Source of the DNA: Sanderia malayensis
Lineage: Eukaryota > Cnidaria > Scyphozoa > Semaeostomeae > Pelagiidae
Reading direction: 5' to 3'
DNA: 64,000 nucleotides
Assembly: GCA_013076295.1 (NCBI GenBank)
Contig: RQOL01000374.1
Span: forward strand, 434,001 to 498,000
This document shows, in pieces, positions 43,602 through 53,358 of the stretch. The position numbers and the translations under genes were made by a program. The notes below the pieces were generated by a model. It was not told the origin of the DNA. It worked only from the letters and a program-made list of their open reading frames with translations, and did not search any database. Each line of letters starts with the position of its first letter. Position 1 is the first letter of the stretch.

Positions 43602-45881
43602 TCTAATATATATATTCTGCGGAGTCACGTGATGACGCACTTTCCTTGCCAAAAACAATGGATTCGACCCGAAACAATAGGTCGAATGCCCAAAAACAAT
43701 GGGCCGAAACGGCGAACCGTGTGATCACAAAGGCTTTTTTGTATGTGGGTATATGGCAATGAAATTCACACTGAATGTTTAGTTTATTAATTTAACCAGG
43801 GTAATGGATTTTGTTTTTCGATTTTCTCCCTAATTATTGAATTATTCCATTAATTATTCTGCTAATTCTGCTATCACGAAAAAACTACGGTTTACGCTGG
43901 CGAAACTTCCAAATTCGCGTTCCGAACTCCATTTTCGAACAGAGTATTCGCTCTTCACGTGACCCGTTTTGCCTTTTGCTGTAATTTGATTGGCTTATTC
44001 GCGACTTCACGTGAACTGTCACGCGTATTTCGTTATCATGCAAATTTGCCCTCGGGTTGAACAGCAGGTACTTTTGGAGAAGACGCCAGTTTTTGTTTTG
44101 CACACAAAGGATAACTGGGCGCCTTTCAAAGTGTTTTACGACCTGAATTATCTTTGTAAAGACTTGCTAATTGTTTGAGAGACCTCTGGAAAATTACAGG
44201 AAACAATTGAAAACACAGGTGATAGCTTTGTTTTGTTTTTTGAGTGAGATAGTTGTAGTTTAGGTAGTAGGCGACCGCCATTGTTGCTTCGGCATGCTTG
44301 CGACGCTTAGGCCTAATGTAAACAAGCCCAAAGTTTTAACAAACAAATTATGATAAGGGGTTATCAGGCGAGCGAAGCGAGCCAAACTGTTGCAAGAGGA
44401 GTAGGCAAAGGCATGAGCGTAAGCGAATGCAGCACACAAATTGCGCCCTATCAGCTAATGTTTCTTGGTAATAGATAGACAGGTGAGCGCAGCGAGCTAA
44501 CCCATTGTACATGGGGTTGAAAGAGGCATGAGCGAAGCGAATGCAGCGCACGAAGTGCGCCCTATCAGTCAATGTTTCTTGATAATAGATACACAGGCAA
44601 GCGCAGCGAGCTAACCCATTGTACGTGGGGTTGAAAAAGGCATGAGCGAAGCGAATGCAGCGCACGAAGTGCGCCCTATCAGTCAGTGTTTCTTGATAAT
44701 ACATAGACAGGCGAGCGCAGCGAGCTAACCCATTGTACGTGGGGTTAAAAGAGGCGTGAGCGAAGCGAATGCAGCGCACGAAGTGCGCCCCATCAGTCAA
44801 TGTTTCTTGATAATAGATACACAGGCGAGCGCAGCGAGCTAACCCATTGTACGTGGGGTTGAAAGAGGCATGAGCGAAGCGAATGCAGCGCACGAAGTGC
44901 GCCCCATCAGTCAATGTTTTTTGATAATAGATAGACAGGCGAGCGCGGCGAGCTAACCCATTGTACGTGGGGCTGAAAGAGGCATGAGCGAAGCGAATGC
45001 AGCGCACGAAGTGCGCCCTATCAGTCAGTGTTTCTTGATAATACATAGACAGGCGAGCGCAGCGAGCTAACCCATTGTACGTGGGGTTAAAAGAGGCGTG
45101 AGCGAAGCGAATGCAGCGCACGAAGTGCGCCCCATCAGTCAATGTTTCTTGATAATAGATACACAGGCGAGCGCAGCGAGCTAACCCATTGTACGTGGGG
45201 TTGAAAGAGGCATGAGCGAAGCGAATGCAGCGCACGAAGTGCGCCCCATCAGTCAATGTTTTTTGATAATAGATAGACAGGCGAGCGCAGCGAGCTAACT
45301 CATTGTACGTGGGGCTGAAAGAGGCATGAGCGAAGCGAATGCAGCGCACGAAGTGCGCCCCATCAGTCAATGTTTTTTATAATAGATAGACAGGCGAGCG
45401 CAGCGAGCTAACCCATTGTACGTGGGGTTGAAAGAGGCATGAGCGAAGCGAATGCAGCGCACGAAGTGCGCCCTATCAGTCAATGTTTCTTGATAATAGA
45501 TAGACAGGCGAGCGCAACGAGCTAATCCATTGTACGTGGGGTTGAAAGGGGCATGAGCGTAAGCGAATGCAGCGCACTAAGTGCGCCCGATCAGTCAATG
45601 TTTCTTGATAATAGATAGACAGGCGAGCGCAGCGAGCTAGCCCATTGTACGTGGGGTTGAAAGAGGCATGAGCGAAGCGAATGCAGCGCGCGAAGTGCGC
45701 CCCATCAGTCAATGTTTCTTGATAATACATAGACAGGCGAGCGCAGCGAGCTAACCCATTGTACGTGGGGTTGAAAGAGGCATGAGCGAAGCGAATGCAG
45801 TGCACAAAGCGCGCCAACCAGATTAAGCTTCTTTTACTTGACGGGCTGGGGCGAACGAGCGAAGCGAGTGATGACCCCTAG
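43602..45881 (+). mobile_element. Non-autonomous Helitron-like insertion (TC...CTAG) with minisatellite
   Basis: Lies inside the Helentron gene. The left end begins TCTAATATATATATTCTGCG after A (43601) and the right end finishes GATGACCCCTAG before T (45882), which fits Helitron insertion between A and T with TC and CTRR ends. A GGGG...CCCC stem can form just before the terminal TAG. Omitting the insertion leaves the host frame continuous. A 2-bp TA duplication model fits the same junctions. The 5' part is about 760 bp of unique sequence with CACGTG motifs, followed by the minisatellite. It has no transposition genes, so it depends on other elements. Confidence 0.72.
44365..45830. repeat. 114-bp minisatellite, about 13 units
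   Basis: Each unit contains GAGCGCAGCGAGCTAACCCA, then GTACGTGGGGTTGAAAGAGG, the hairpin GCGCACGAAGTGCGC, and TCAATGTTTCTTGATAATAG. Units starting near 44705, 44819 and 44933 recur almost exactly as those near 45047, 45161 and 45275, giving a 342-bp higher-order repeat. As 114 is a multiple of three, long artificial open frames arise on the minus strand. Confidence 0.95.
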
Positions 45882-48871
45882 TCTACATAATAATATGCAA
45901 GAAATTCTGCAAAGCAAAAATTATCAAGAATACCATACAGGCCATTTTTGAAAGTAGTATTTGGCCTGTCAATATATCTGTCTATCATTGATCGTTTAAA
46001 CACATCAGAACTCTCTTCTGGCAAATTTTTAATCTCATCTTCAGAAAGAAAAACTCTGTAACGATTTTCAGGTAGGTTACTGTTAGCAAATAAAACTGCT
46101 GGTGAACACTTCCTAAGCCATAACATGGGCATAGCATGATAAACTGCTTCCTGAACTGAGCATTCATGACTGGTAGAATATGCTCTTGCAATTTTTTTCA
46201 TCTGCTCAAAATTTTGAAACCCTTCAGTAAATGCTTCTTTTGCAGCTTGCTTCATTGCTTCAGATGTTGCATCTTCAGATTTTGAAAAATATGCACACAT
46301 GTAAGAAACAGCTTTATAATGGTTAAAAACTGGCTGAATATCGATATTTGCTTCCCATGCAAGCAAACCAGTTTCAAAATAATTGTTTACAAAACATGAA
46401 TGTGGGTGCCTTTTAAAATGAATGTGAAAATCATCATCATTGGAAATTTGAAGTGCACTGTAGTAATCATGCTTGGATATCCCCAGTGAGTTCAGAATTT
46501 CATCAATTTCTCCAATTTGTTTTTCATTGTTGGAAATAGAGGGATTAAGGTTTTCATCAATGAATTTCTTCACAATATCAAGAATTTTGTTTCTTTTTTG
46601 CAGTATTGCATGTTTCTCACTTGTATCCTTTGCAATAGGTGTGGCTATAATTGTTGTTTCTGCGAAGAATTTACCAAAGTTATACCTGCATTCTGCATTC
46701 TTATATTTTCTGCATGATTTTGAATGACTATGAACTTGATAGGAACACACCAAATGGTGCAATTCAGGCATTTCATTTTGAGATGGATTATCTGACTTTA
46801 CTACATTGTCAACAAAAGTTGTATAAGAATCTGTCGATTCACTGGTTAGAGTGGGTGCATCATTGACCCAAAGAAGTGCATGAATGTGAGGGCTCCCTCT
46901 CACCTGAAATTCTACCCGTAGTGCATAATTTACCACATCTCCTAATGGACCATTCTTACACATAATAACATCTTTGAAAAACAGTTCTACGCGGTATTGA
47001 AAGTGCCTTGCTAACAGTACAGGATTGCTGTTTAAAATTGCACATCTTTCAAAATATGAAAGATTCTTAATTTGTTGATCAGACATATTTTCTCCTTTTA
47101 ACTTGGAAATTATTGATACTAATTCATTCCATCTCAAATCAGCACATGATAATGTCATGAAAAAGGTTGGTAAGCCTAACTGTTTCACCATAGCCACAAC
47201 ATCATACAAAAAAAATTTCCAATATACTGGGGTACCTTTGACAGAGCTCATGAAAGAAAAACCTTTATCCTGTGCAATAAGGGGATTCATCAAAGATTTG
47301 TAGTCTGAGGTCACTTGTCCTGCAGTTACTGTGCTGGAAAAAACTTTTTTCATGGCAATATTGATGCAGTTATTAAGATTGTACTGTTGTAAAACAAAGG
47401 ATGCAAAGAAAATGTAGTCTGCATCTGATGCATATGTTTGCTTATAATTCAACAGTCTTTGATTAAAGTACTTAGTTGGGCTAAGTTTTATATCACGCGA
47501 TGCCTGATAACCAAATATTCCTGTTGGAAATAAGTATGGAAAGGCAAACTCTTCACAATTTTCATCAGAATAGATGGGTAAAGGGTTCTTTCCTTCACAT
47601 GGTGCTATTGTAATCATTTCTTCATTGTCTATTTGACAAGGAATGTTACCCACAAGCATTGTCTCATCGGTATTTACTCTCAATACATCAAAAGGATTGT
47701 CATCATCCGGCACTTCTTCTATGGGTGAACTTGAACTTGGAACTTGAAAGTCACTTTCTGCACTGTTTTCTACATTTAAAATTTCATCACCAAAGTTCAA
47801 TAAACATTTATCTATTTTATTAATGTCTATTATAATATCTCCATACAACTCATTATTCATTTTCAAGTATTGAAGAGCAGTTGATATAAAATCTGGTCGA
47901 ACAGGCTCAAAATATACATGACCTTTATATACTAATTTTTTCTTAAGTTTTACTAATATAAGGCCATTGCTGTTAGCAGGCTGTGGTAGAATATTGCACA
48001 CATCATCAGACTGTAAAGGTACATTGCAGATGGCTCCCTTCATTTTCAATGATTGACCTTTTGGCATGATGGCAATTTTTTTGAACAAAACTCTCTTTGC
48101 TATTAAAATCTTTTCAAGCCTGTTTAATGTTTTAATTTCAGAAGGAATTTCTGGAACATGTAATTTGTTGTACACTGCCTGGCATGGCACTTTCTTCTTG
48201 CATAATTTTTGATGACATGTCTTGCAAATGTATTGCCTGCTATCAAAACTATCTACGACAGCACATAACAATGCTGACTCCATAACATATTTTTCTCTTT
48301 GAAAAATAACAACACTTCTTTCATATAAACAGCGATTACATACAACACATATGTAAAATGGACCTTGTAAAATTTTTGTCTTAAAATTGGAAATCATTGT
48401 TTCTGCACAATTTTTGCTTTGATGTGATAATTTTGGCTGCTTAATATTGTCACCAGATAATAATTTTCTTTGCTTCCTTTTAATCTCACATTGCCTACGG
48501 TGCATTTTCAAGTTAGAAAAAGCATTTGCAATATTATTTGAATTTGCATGTATGGATAGTGACTGTAATTCAAATGGCAAACTACAGTTGTTGCTATTTA
48601 AAACATATGTATGAATAAGATACGTTTGCACTTCACACAAATTTATAAATTTTAAAACTATGGAAAATCCATTTGGTACAGGTTGTCCCATAGCATTTCT
48701 GCTGTGTGAATCAAATACATACACACTAGCTTTAGTAAATATCAAGGCAATGCAATACCCATCAATAAATAACAGTATTCCACTTTCTGTTCTATTACCT
48801 GAAGCAGAAATTATGTCAGATAATTTAATGTTATTTGTATTATTGAAGATACCACTGTGGTTAATGAGATG
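45878..48871 (-). CDS. Helentron Rep (HUH nuclease) with Cys-rich N-terminal region
   Basis: About 990 residues, open from 48871 to the insertion. N-terminal part: VYVFDSHSRNAMGQP, the His half of the upstream protease domain. A zinc-binding segment follows (FYICVVCNRCLYE, YICKTCHQKLCKKK) with LIAKRVLFKKIAIMPKGQ and GAICNVPLQ, resembling the DUF6570-like region of Helitron proteins as I recall it. The Rep domain has AFPYLFPTGIFGY, FFMTLSCADLRWNELVSII, the HUH motif RGSPHIHALLW, and YMCAYFSKSE with the catalytic tyrosines. It nicks and joins DNA at the element ends. It ends CFAEFLAYYYVD exactly where the TC...CTAG insertion begins. Only the upstream TAG at 48872 separates it from the protease start. 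Confidence 0.85.
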   Translation of the reverse strand, partial: HLINHSGIFNNTNNIKLSDIISASGNRTESGILLFIDGYCIALIFTKASVYVFDSHSRNAMGQPVPNGFSIVLKFINLCEVQTYLIHTYVLNSNNCSLPFELQSLSIHANSNNIANAFSNLKMHRRQCEIKRKQRKLLSGDNIKQPKLSHQSKNCAETMISNFKTKILQGPFYICVVCNRCLYERSVVIFQREKYVMESALLCAVVDSFDSRQYICKTCHQKLCKKKVPCQAVYNKLHVPEIPSEIKTLNRLEKILIAKRVLFKKIAIMPKGQSLKMKGAICNVPLQSDDVCNILPQPANSNGLILVKLKKKLVYKGHVYFEPVRPDFISTALQYLKMNNELYGDIIIDINKIDKCLLNFGDEILNVENSAESDFQVPSSSSPIEEVPDDDNPFDVLRVNTDETMLVGNIPCQIDNEEMITIAPCEGKNPLPIYSDENCEEFAFPYLFPTGIFGYQASRDIKLSPTKYFNQRLLNYKQTYASDADYIFFASFVLQQYNLNNCINIAMKKVFSSTVTAGQVTSDYKSLMNPLIAQDKGFSFMSSVKGTPVYWKFFLYDVVAMVKQLGLPTFFMTLSCADLRWNELVSIISKLKGENMSDQQIKNLSYFERCAILNSNPVLLARHFQYRVELFFKDVIMCKNGPLGDVVNYALRVEFQVRGSPHIHALLWVNDAPTLTSESTDSYTTFVDNVVKSDNPSQNEMPELHHLVCSYQVHSHSKSCRKYKNAECRYNFGKFFAETTIIATPIAKDTSEKHAILQKRNKILDIVKKFIDENLNPSISNNEKQIGEIDEILNSLGISKHDYYSALQISNDDDFHIHFKRHPHSCFVNNYFETGLLAWEANIDIQPVFNHYKAVSYMCAYFSKSEDATSEAMKQAAKEAFTEGFQNFEQMKKIARAYSTSHECSVQEAVYHAMPMLWLRKCSPAVLFANSNLPENRYRVFLSEDEIKNLPEESSDVFKRSMIDRYIDRPNTTFKNGLYGILDNFCFAEFLAYYYVD

Positions 48872-49192
48872 CTAAACTTCATAAGTATGTCCCAAAAGGC
48901 AAACAACTTGAGGGATATCCTCTGCAGATAGAAATTTGTCAGTGTTTAATCCTTTATACAATTTGTCACCTTCAATTAAAATTTGGTCAAGATCCCAGCT
49001 ATCCCACCACTGTATATGCTTTACAACAGACCATACTAATGCAGTAAGAGAATTGCATACACATTGTCTTCCAGCTGTAAGTTCAAACCTTGCATCACCT
49101 TGATTAAAGTTTCCCTGAATAGAACTATTTAAAATATAACCAAGTTCTCCCTCTTGACAAGTTGATATACTAGTATCGATGTTCATTTTCAT
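48872..49192 (-). CDS. C76-like cysteine protease N-terminal half
   Basis: One hundred and six residues ending at TAG (48874-48872), after which the same frame runs on into the Rep ORF. GRQCVCNSLTALVW carries the likely catalytic Cys, and the His/Asp follows about 170 residues later in FDSHSRNAMGQP. This Cys...DSH arrangement resembles the tegument-type deubiquitinase fold (peptidase family C76) seen in some Helitron-like and Polinton-like proteins, as I recall. Likely role: ubiquitin removal or polyprotein processing, not demonstrated. The stop codon splits the domain. The first ATG (49192) is preceded by non-coding AT-rich sequence. Confidence 0.55.
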   Translation of the reverse strand: MKMNIDTSISTCQEGELGYILNSSIQGNFNQGDARFELTAGRQCVCNSLTALVWSVVKHIQWWDSWDLDQILIEGDKLYKGLNTDKFLSAEDIPQVVCLLGHTYEV

Positions 49193-50245
49193 TCATGATA
49201 AAAATAAAATACATAGGTACCTCTGTTTTTTATTTTGATGGATAAATATATGGAACTGGATTGTCACGCTCATGGCATGCTTATTTTGGATTGTCACGCT
49301 CATGGCATCCTTTTTCAGAAATTCGAAATTTGGATTTTACTTCAGAATTTAGCATAACATTTTTAATATTGCTAGCGAAACTTTGTTTACAATATCTATA
49401 TATTTAAACAAAAAAGGTCCAATAACTATTTCATCGAAATGCTTCCCCTCCGAATTCAAACCGCCATTTTATTTTTGTCACTTTGTTGTCTGTCAGTCGT
49501 TGCTCTGCAGCAACTTTCCTTAGATGTTTTTAAACATCTGGTCAGTGAATGCAAAGATATTTATCTTTTCATTCAGGTATTAACATTAAAAAGTAGCATA
49601 AAATATCTATATATTTAAATAAAAAACAAAAAGGTGAAGAATGAAAATTAACTCCCCTCTGGCCTGTGGCGGCCGTGGGTGAGGTTCTTTTTGGAAATCA
49701 GATTGAAATGTCTCAAAATTCAAGCAACATGCTCAAGATCATAAAACAATAAAAAGAAAATAATTGCAATTAAAACGATGTGAGTTACTTACCATCAAAG
49801 GATAAAGATCACTGCTGGTCGTCGTTCCAAGCTACTCGCAAGATAACTGCTGGTCGTCCGTCCCTGCAAGCTACTCGCCAAGCACAAAAAATGCTGCACA
49901 TTGCATTCATCAACCCAGCCTGTCAAATCCACTTTTCAGTTTTAATTGTTCGTTCATCAAAATTCGATACGTTGATTGAAACATTGTTTCACATTTTGCG
50001 CGCGCACATATTATTGTGGGTGTTTGGCAAATCCTAATCTGGTAAACAATACGCTAAACTAGCCATTGTGGCAGCCATTGTCTTTATGGAATTAGTTGCT
50101 GCCATTGGCCAGTTTCTGGCCTTCTCACTGAAGCGTGAATCCTGTACACCGTCTGTATTTTAAAATTTGCTGCTTACGGCGCAAATAATGAGGTAAATTA
50201 TTATTATTATTAAACAAAAGGATATTTCGTGGACAGTGTCGAACT
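49193..50245. other. 5' flank of the Helentron
   Basis: Contains a duplicated TTGGATTGTCACGCTCATGG motif (about 49255 and 49291) and a duplicated AATATCTATATATTTAAA (about 49391 and 49600). A 46-codon plus-strand frame at 49439-49575 is listed separately. Confidence 0.45.
49439..49575 (+). CDS. Possible small first exon with signal-peptide-like start
   Basis: The ATG at 49439 is followed by MLPLRIQTAILFLSLCCLSV, a basic residue then a hydrophobic core then ALQQ, resembling a secretory signal. The frame reaches CKDIYLFIQ at a GTATTA donor after 49575. No second exon was found. This may be chance. Confidence 0.2.
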
Positions 50246-51232
50246 TTTTCCGTTAATAAAGACGCAATGATGATAAAAGACAATATTCAGCAGCAACTCT
50301 TCTTTAGTAATAAAGACCCAATGATGATACCATAAATGATGAAATTAGCACCCGGGGCGCTTATTCAAAAAATAAACTTTTAGAGGGGGCGCTAATTCAG
50401 CGGGGGCAATTAAATCAGCAGGGGTGCTTAGTAATTTTTGCTCAAGCAATGTAAAGGAGAAAATTTGTTTCCAGTTGTCTTTCAGTTCATTTTTGATGAA
50501 TATTATAACAGGTAAAATACAAAAGAATTAAAAAAATGAAATGTCTTACAAGATGTTGATTTCTTCATCCTCTTCATGGTCTAAATCAACCATTAGAAAC
50601 TCAGGTCCTGTTATTGCAACATCGCATTTCCCAATTTCAAACGGATCAACATCTTTTTCGCTCATTAAATGAGGAGGCCAAGATCATCAAACAACCGATT
50701 AAAATAATTTCTTGTTTTTAAGTATATTGAAATACATCTTGGCAATACAAATCGTTGTTTTTTCTATATTCAAATAAGCGTCCCGTTTGTTTAGGGGGTG
50801 CTTATTCAAGCAGGGGCGCTTGTTACAAAAATTGCCTTTATCCCGGGGGCACTTATTCGGCAGGGGCGGTTATTTGGCAGGGGGCGCTAATTTCACCATT
50901 TACAATAAAAGACAATGTTCAGCAGCAACTCTTCTCCAGTTAATAAAGATGCAATGATGATAAAAGACAATGTTCAGCAGCAACTCTTCTCTAGTAATAA
51001 ATACGCAATGACGATAAAAGACAATGTTCAGCAGGAACTCTTCTCCAGTTAATAAAGACGCGATGATGATAAAAGACAATGTTCAGCAGCAATTGTTCTC
51101 CAGTTAATAAAGACACAAGGATGATAAAAGACAATGTTCAGCAGCAACTCTTCTCCAGTTAGTAAAGACGCAATGACGATAACGAACAATGCTCAGCAGC
51201 AATTCTTCTCCAATAGTAAAGGCACGATGACG
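50246..51232. repeat. 55-bp tandem array, interrupted
   Basis: Unit landmarks are GACAATGTTCAGCAGCAACT, CTTCTCCAGTTAATAAAGA and CGCAATGATGATAAAA. Six units lie in 50905-51232 with point differences, and about one and a half lie in 50246-50329; the MITE at 50330-50904 separates them. Confidence 0.9.
50330..50904. mobile_element. MITE inserted in the 55-bp array
   Basis: Inverted ends of about 19-20 bp: left TAAATGATGAAATTAGC and right, in reverse complement, TAAATGGTGAAATTAGC. The flanks are the two halves of an array unit, giving ATA (or TA) as the likely target duplication. Subterminal motifs such as GGGGCGCTTATTC recur in the same orientation at both ends. No coding capacity. Confidence 0.78.
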
Positions 51233-51413
51233 CAATAATACTTAAATAACGTAACACTTGATATAAATTTGGAACCTTTTTATCTTTATGCTGCTTGGAC
51301 GCTTACATTTATCTATATTAATCGTTTGTTGGAAGACATTCATTCGTTGCTTTGTTTTATGATATTTGCCAACACAAGCTCTTTCCTCTAATCCTCTGAT
51401 TCGCTGTTAAGTG

Positions 51414-51800
51414 TTATTTCGTTATGGTCTCATCCTCCCAATCATCCAGTCTTCTTTCTTCATGGTTGGAAATCAATACCCAGTTTTCTCCCAAATACTT
51501 AACGTTGTTTAGTGTTTCTTGTTGCTGTTTAAAATATCGTCTCACTGAAGGTGTTAAAAAGACGTAGCTTTTGTCGCCCAGAGTCATATTTTCCTTCCAG
51601 TTAAGAAAATCATCGAGATGGTCATTGGTTAAGGCGGCCAAATGATGGCCTGTAGGAATGTTTTTGTGTGGCTGTCTTTCAGTTCGTAAAAGTATGTTCT
51701 TACCAGTGAATTTAGTTTGAGAAGAATGGCATCCTTCCCATACATCATCGTCATATTCATTTCCTGATAAATGTGCAAGGACAATGAAAAAGTGTGCACT
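51414..51800 (-). pseudogene. Unrecognised C-terminal ORF fragment
   Basis: An open stretch from about 51800 to the stop at 51414: SGNEYDDDVWEGCHSSQTKF, RTERQPHKNIPTGHHLAAL, DDFLNWKENMTLGDKSYVFL, ending RRLDDWEDETITK. It lies downstream of the Josephin/Ulp1 ORF on the same strand and may be its C-terminal exon. Family unknown. Confidence 0.35.
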
Positions 51801-52209
51801 ATTACGGCACTAAGGTCTGCTCATGTTTTCAGTAGGCAAATGACATCTAATGATAACAAGTGAAATGTTACTTACATCTATCTCTTTTTGTTCTGGTCCT
51901 TGTGTCAGAATATTCTTCAGTATGCCATCGTCACTGACACTTTGTGAAAGTTAGAGTGTTAAGCTACTGTTAACGAAAATGTTTGTTGCACGCAGGATTT
52001 GTAAAGGTTGACCTTCATAAATGACGAATACAATATCATTTCTATTCAACAAGCAAGATTGAAAACATTAAAGTATGTAACTCTAAAGAAATAAAATTAC
52101 CTCTCCATATGTCTGCGCTTGCCAACTCCTTGCTATTCCCATTGACAATGTGTTGGGCTAGCAAATCTCTCACATTGTCCATATCGAAGATGGAGAAATC
52201 GGGAGATGT

Positions 52210-53358
52210 CTACAGCAGGAACGACACCATGTAGCATATGACGAATAGTGTGCACTGAGCATCGTCGTTTTGTAGAGGTAAAAGTGTTGACTTTCCTACT
52301 AATTTGCCTGTTTTTCTAAAGTTGTTATTTGACAAGGCTTGTAGCAAAGTTTTCATTTCAAACTCATGCTCTTGCCCCAAAGAGTCGCATACAAAATAGT
52401 TGGATTTGTCCAAGTCAATGCAAAGAGCCCACCAATGTTGCTGTGTATTCAATGGAAAGATAATTTTTTTCTTCCCAAGAGGCGGAAATTGTCTAGATTT
52501 TTTCCTCGATATTATAAAAAATTGGTTCTTAATTAACTGTGTGCCTATAAGAGGGTGAACAACAAAAACATCTTGATGCTGCATATTTATTGCCAAACCC
52601 ACTGCATGCATGATGCTGTCATTGACATGAGAATCACCCTGAAGTGATCTTATATCATGTGCTGTAACATGGGGGAATGTGTTGGACACTTCCTGGCAAT
52701 CACCTACTGAATAAGAACTGCTCATGATATCAAAAGCAGTAAAGTCCTTGTCGGAAGTGATGTTTTCGTCAGGATTGTCGACTACGGTAATACGTTGGCA
52801 AACATATTTGTAAATGCCGAAGCCCTTGCTATAAACAAGCTGCCAGAAATATACAAGGCAATCTGCTGGAGTGTATTCCAATGCACCATGTATACTATCT
52901 AGGATGATGCATTTTGTTTGCAAAAACAAACACGCTACATAATGAGATGCAGCATTATTTATCAGGATCCTATCACCAGTCTTTACATTTAACTTTGTCA
53001 AAAAGTCTTGGTACATGTTGTCTGCATCATTTTTAAAACAATCTGGATCAGGGGAAGCAAAGAAAGATTCCACTTCGTTGTTTAATTGCTTGTGGACATA
53101 GCCAACAGATTGAGCACTGATCGAAAGAACATCTATATTATAATCGCCAGAAGGTGCTCTGTGATTTTCCAGGTCATCATGAATGCTTTTAAAATTTACT
53201 TCCTGCAACCAACAAGAGTCTGCAATCTGGTTCATGGTACACTGTTCAAAGGATGTGTGAATGGTGTTATTTAACGCACACATGCCACAGAGAGAAGTAC
53301 ATCCCTGCATCTGTATACAAAGTTGCAATCCTGCATGATTGAATTGCTTCCAGAAAGG
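52210..53358 (-). CDS. Tandem Josephin-like and Ulp1-like cysteine protease ORF
   Basis: Two protease modules in one frame. Module 1 (first about 190 residues): IQMQGCTSLCGMCALNNTIH matches the Josephin Q...SLCxxxCxLNN start, with the Cys nucleophile in SLC; later NIDVLSISAQSVGYV, and NAASHYVACLFLQTKCIILD gives the His and an Asp. Module 2 (last about 100 residues): NTQQHWWALCIDL (His), NYFVCDSLGQEHE (Asp), LLPLQNDDAQCTLFVICYM (Gln and Cys), the Ulp1/SENP (C48) triad, although the usual DCG is QCT. Josephin domains cleave ubiquitin and Ulp1 domains SUMO-like proteins. The stop at 52210 follows directly. A TAG at 53359-53361 separates it from the upstream frame. Which element carries it is unknown. 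Confidence 0.65.
   Translation of the reverse strand, partial: PFWKQFNHAGLQLCIQMQGCTSLCGMCALNNTIHTSFEQCTMNQIADSCWLQEVNFKSIHDDLENHRAPSGDYNIDVLSISAQSVGYVHKQLNNEVESFFASPDPDCFKNDADNMYQDFLTKLNVKTGDRILINNAASHYVACLFLQTKCIILDSIHGALEYTPADCLVYFWQLVYSKGFGIYKYVCQRITVVDNPDENITSDKDFTAFDIMSSSYSVGDCQEVSNTFPHVTAHDIRSLQGDSHVNDSIMHAVGLAINMQHQDVFVVHPLIGTQLIKNQFFIISRKKSRQFPPLGKKKIIFPLNTQQHWWALCIDLDKSNYFVCDSLGQEHEFEMKTLLQALSNNNFRKTGKLVGKSTLLPLQNDDAQCTLFVICYMVSFLL

Larger units (their letters stand above)
39391..49192 (-). mobile_element. Helentron-like rolling-circle element
   Basis: Minus-strand order: C76-like cysteine protease, Cys-rich region, HUH Rep, PIF1 helicase, APE-type endonuclease, then a separate intron-containing RPA-like gene. 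Helitrons with a C-terminal endonuclease are termed Helentrons (Helitron2). The coding unit is largely readable: one in-frame TAG, one insertion between Rep and helicase, one frame change before the endonuclease, and small lesions in the RPA-like gene. Terminal sequences were not defined. Confidence 0.8.

Noticed and set aside
43885..44178. Frames within the unique 5' part of the TC...CTAG insert (also 37040-37352 and 39000-39218)
   Set aside because: They recur because the element recurs; they are open on both strands and lack conserved motifs or matching start sites between copies.
44348..45817. Open frames of 340 and 113 codons with repeated AHFVRCIRFAHASF-type peptides
   Set aside because: They are translations of the 114-bp minisatellite; 114 is divisible by three, so stops are avoided by chance. 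No start context, splice sites or non-repeat domain.
44365..51232. CRISPR-like arrays
   Set aside because: The 114-bp and 55-bp arrays are contiguous minisatellites without unique spacers, in a eukaryotic intron-bearing context.
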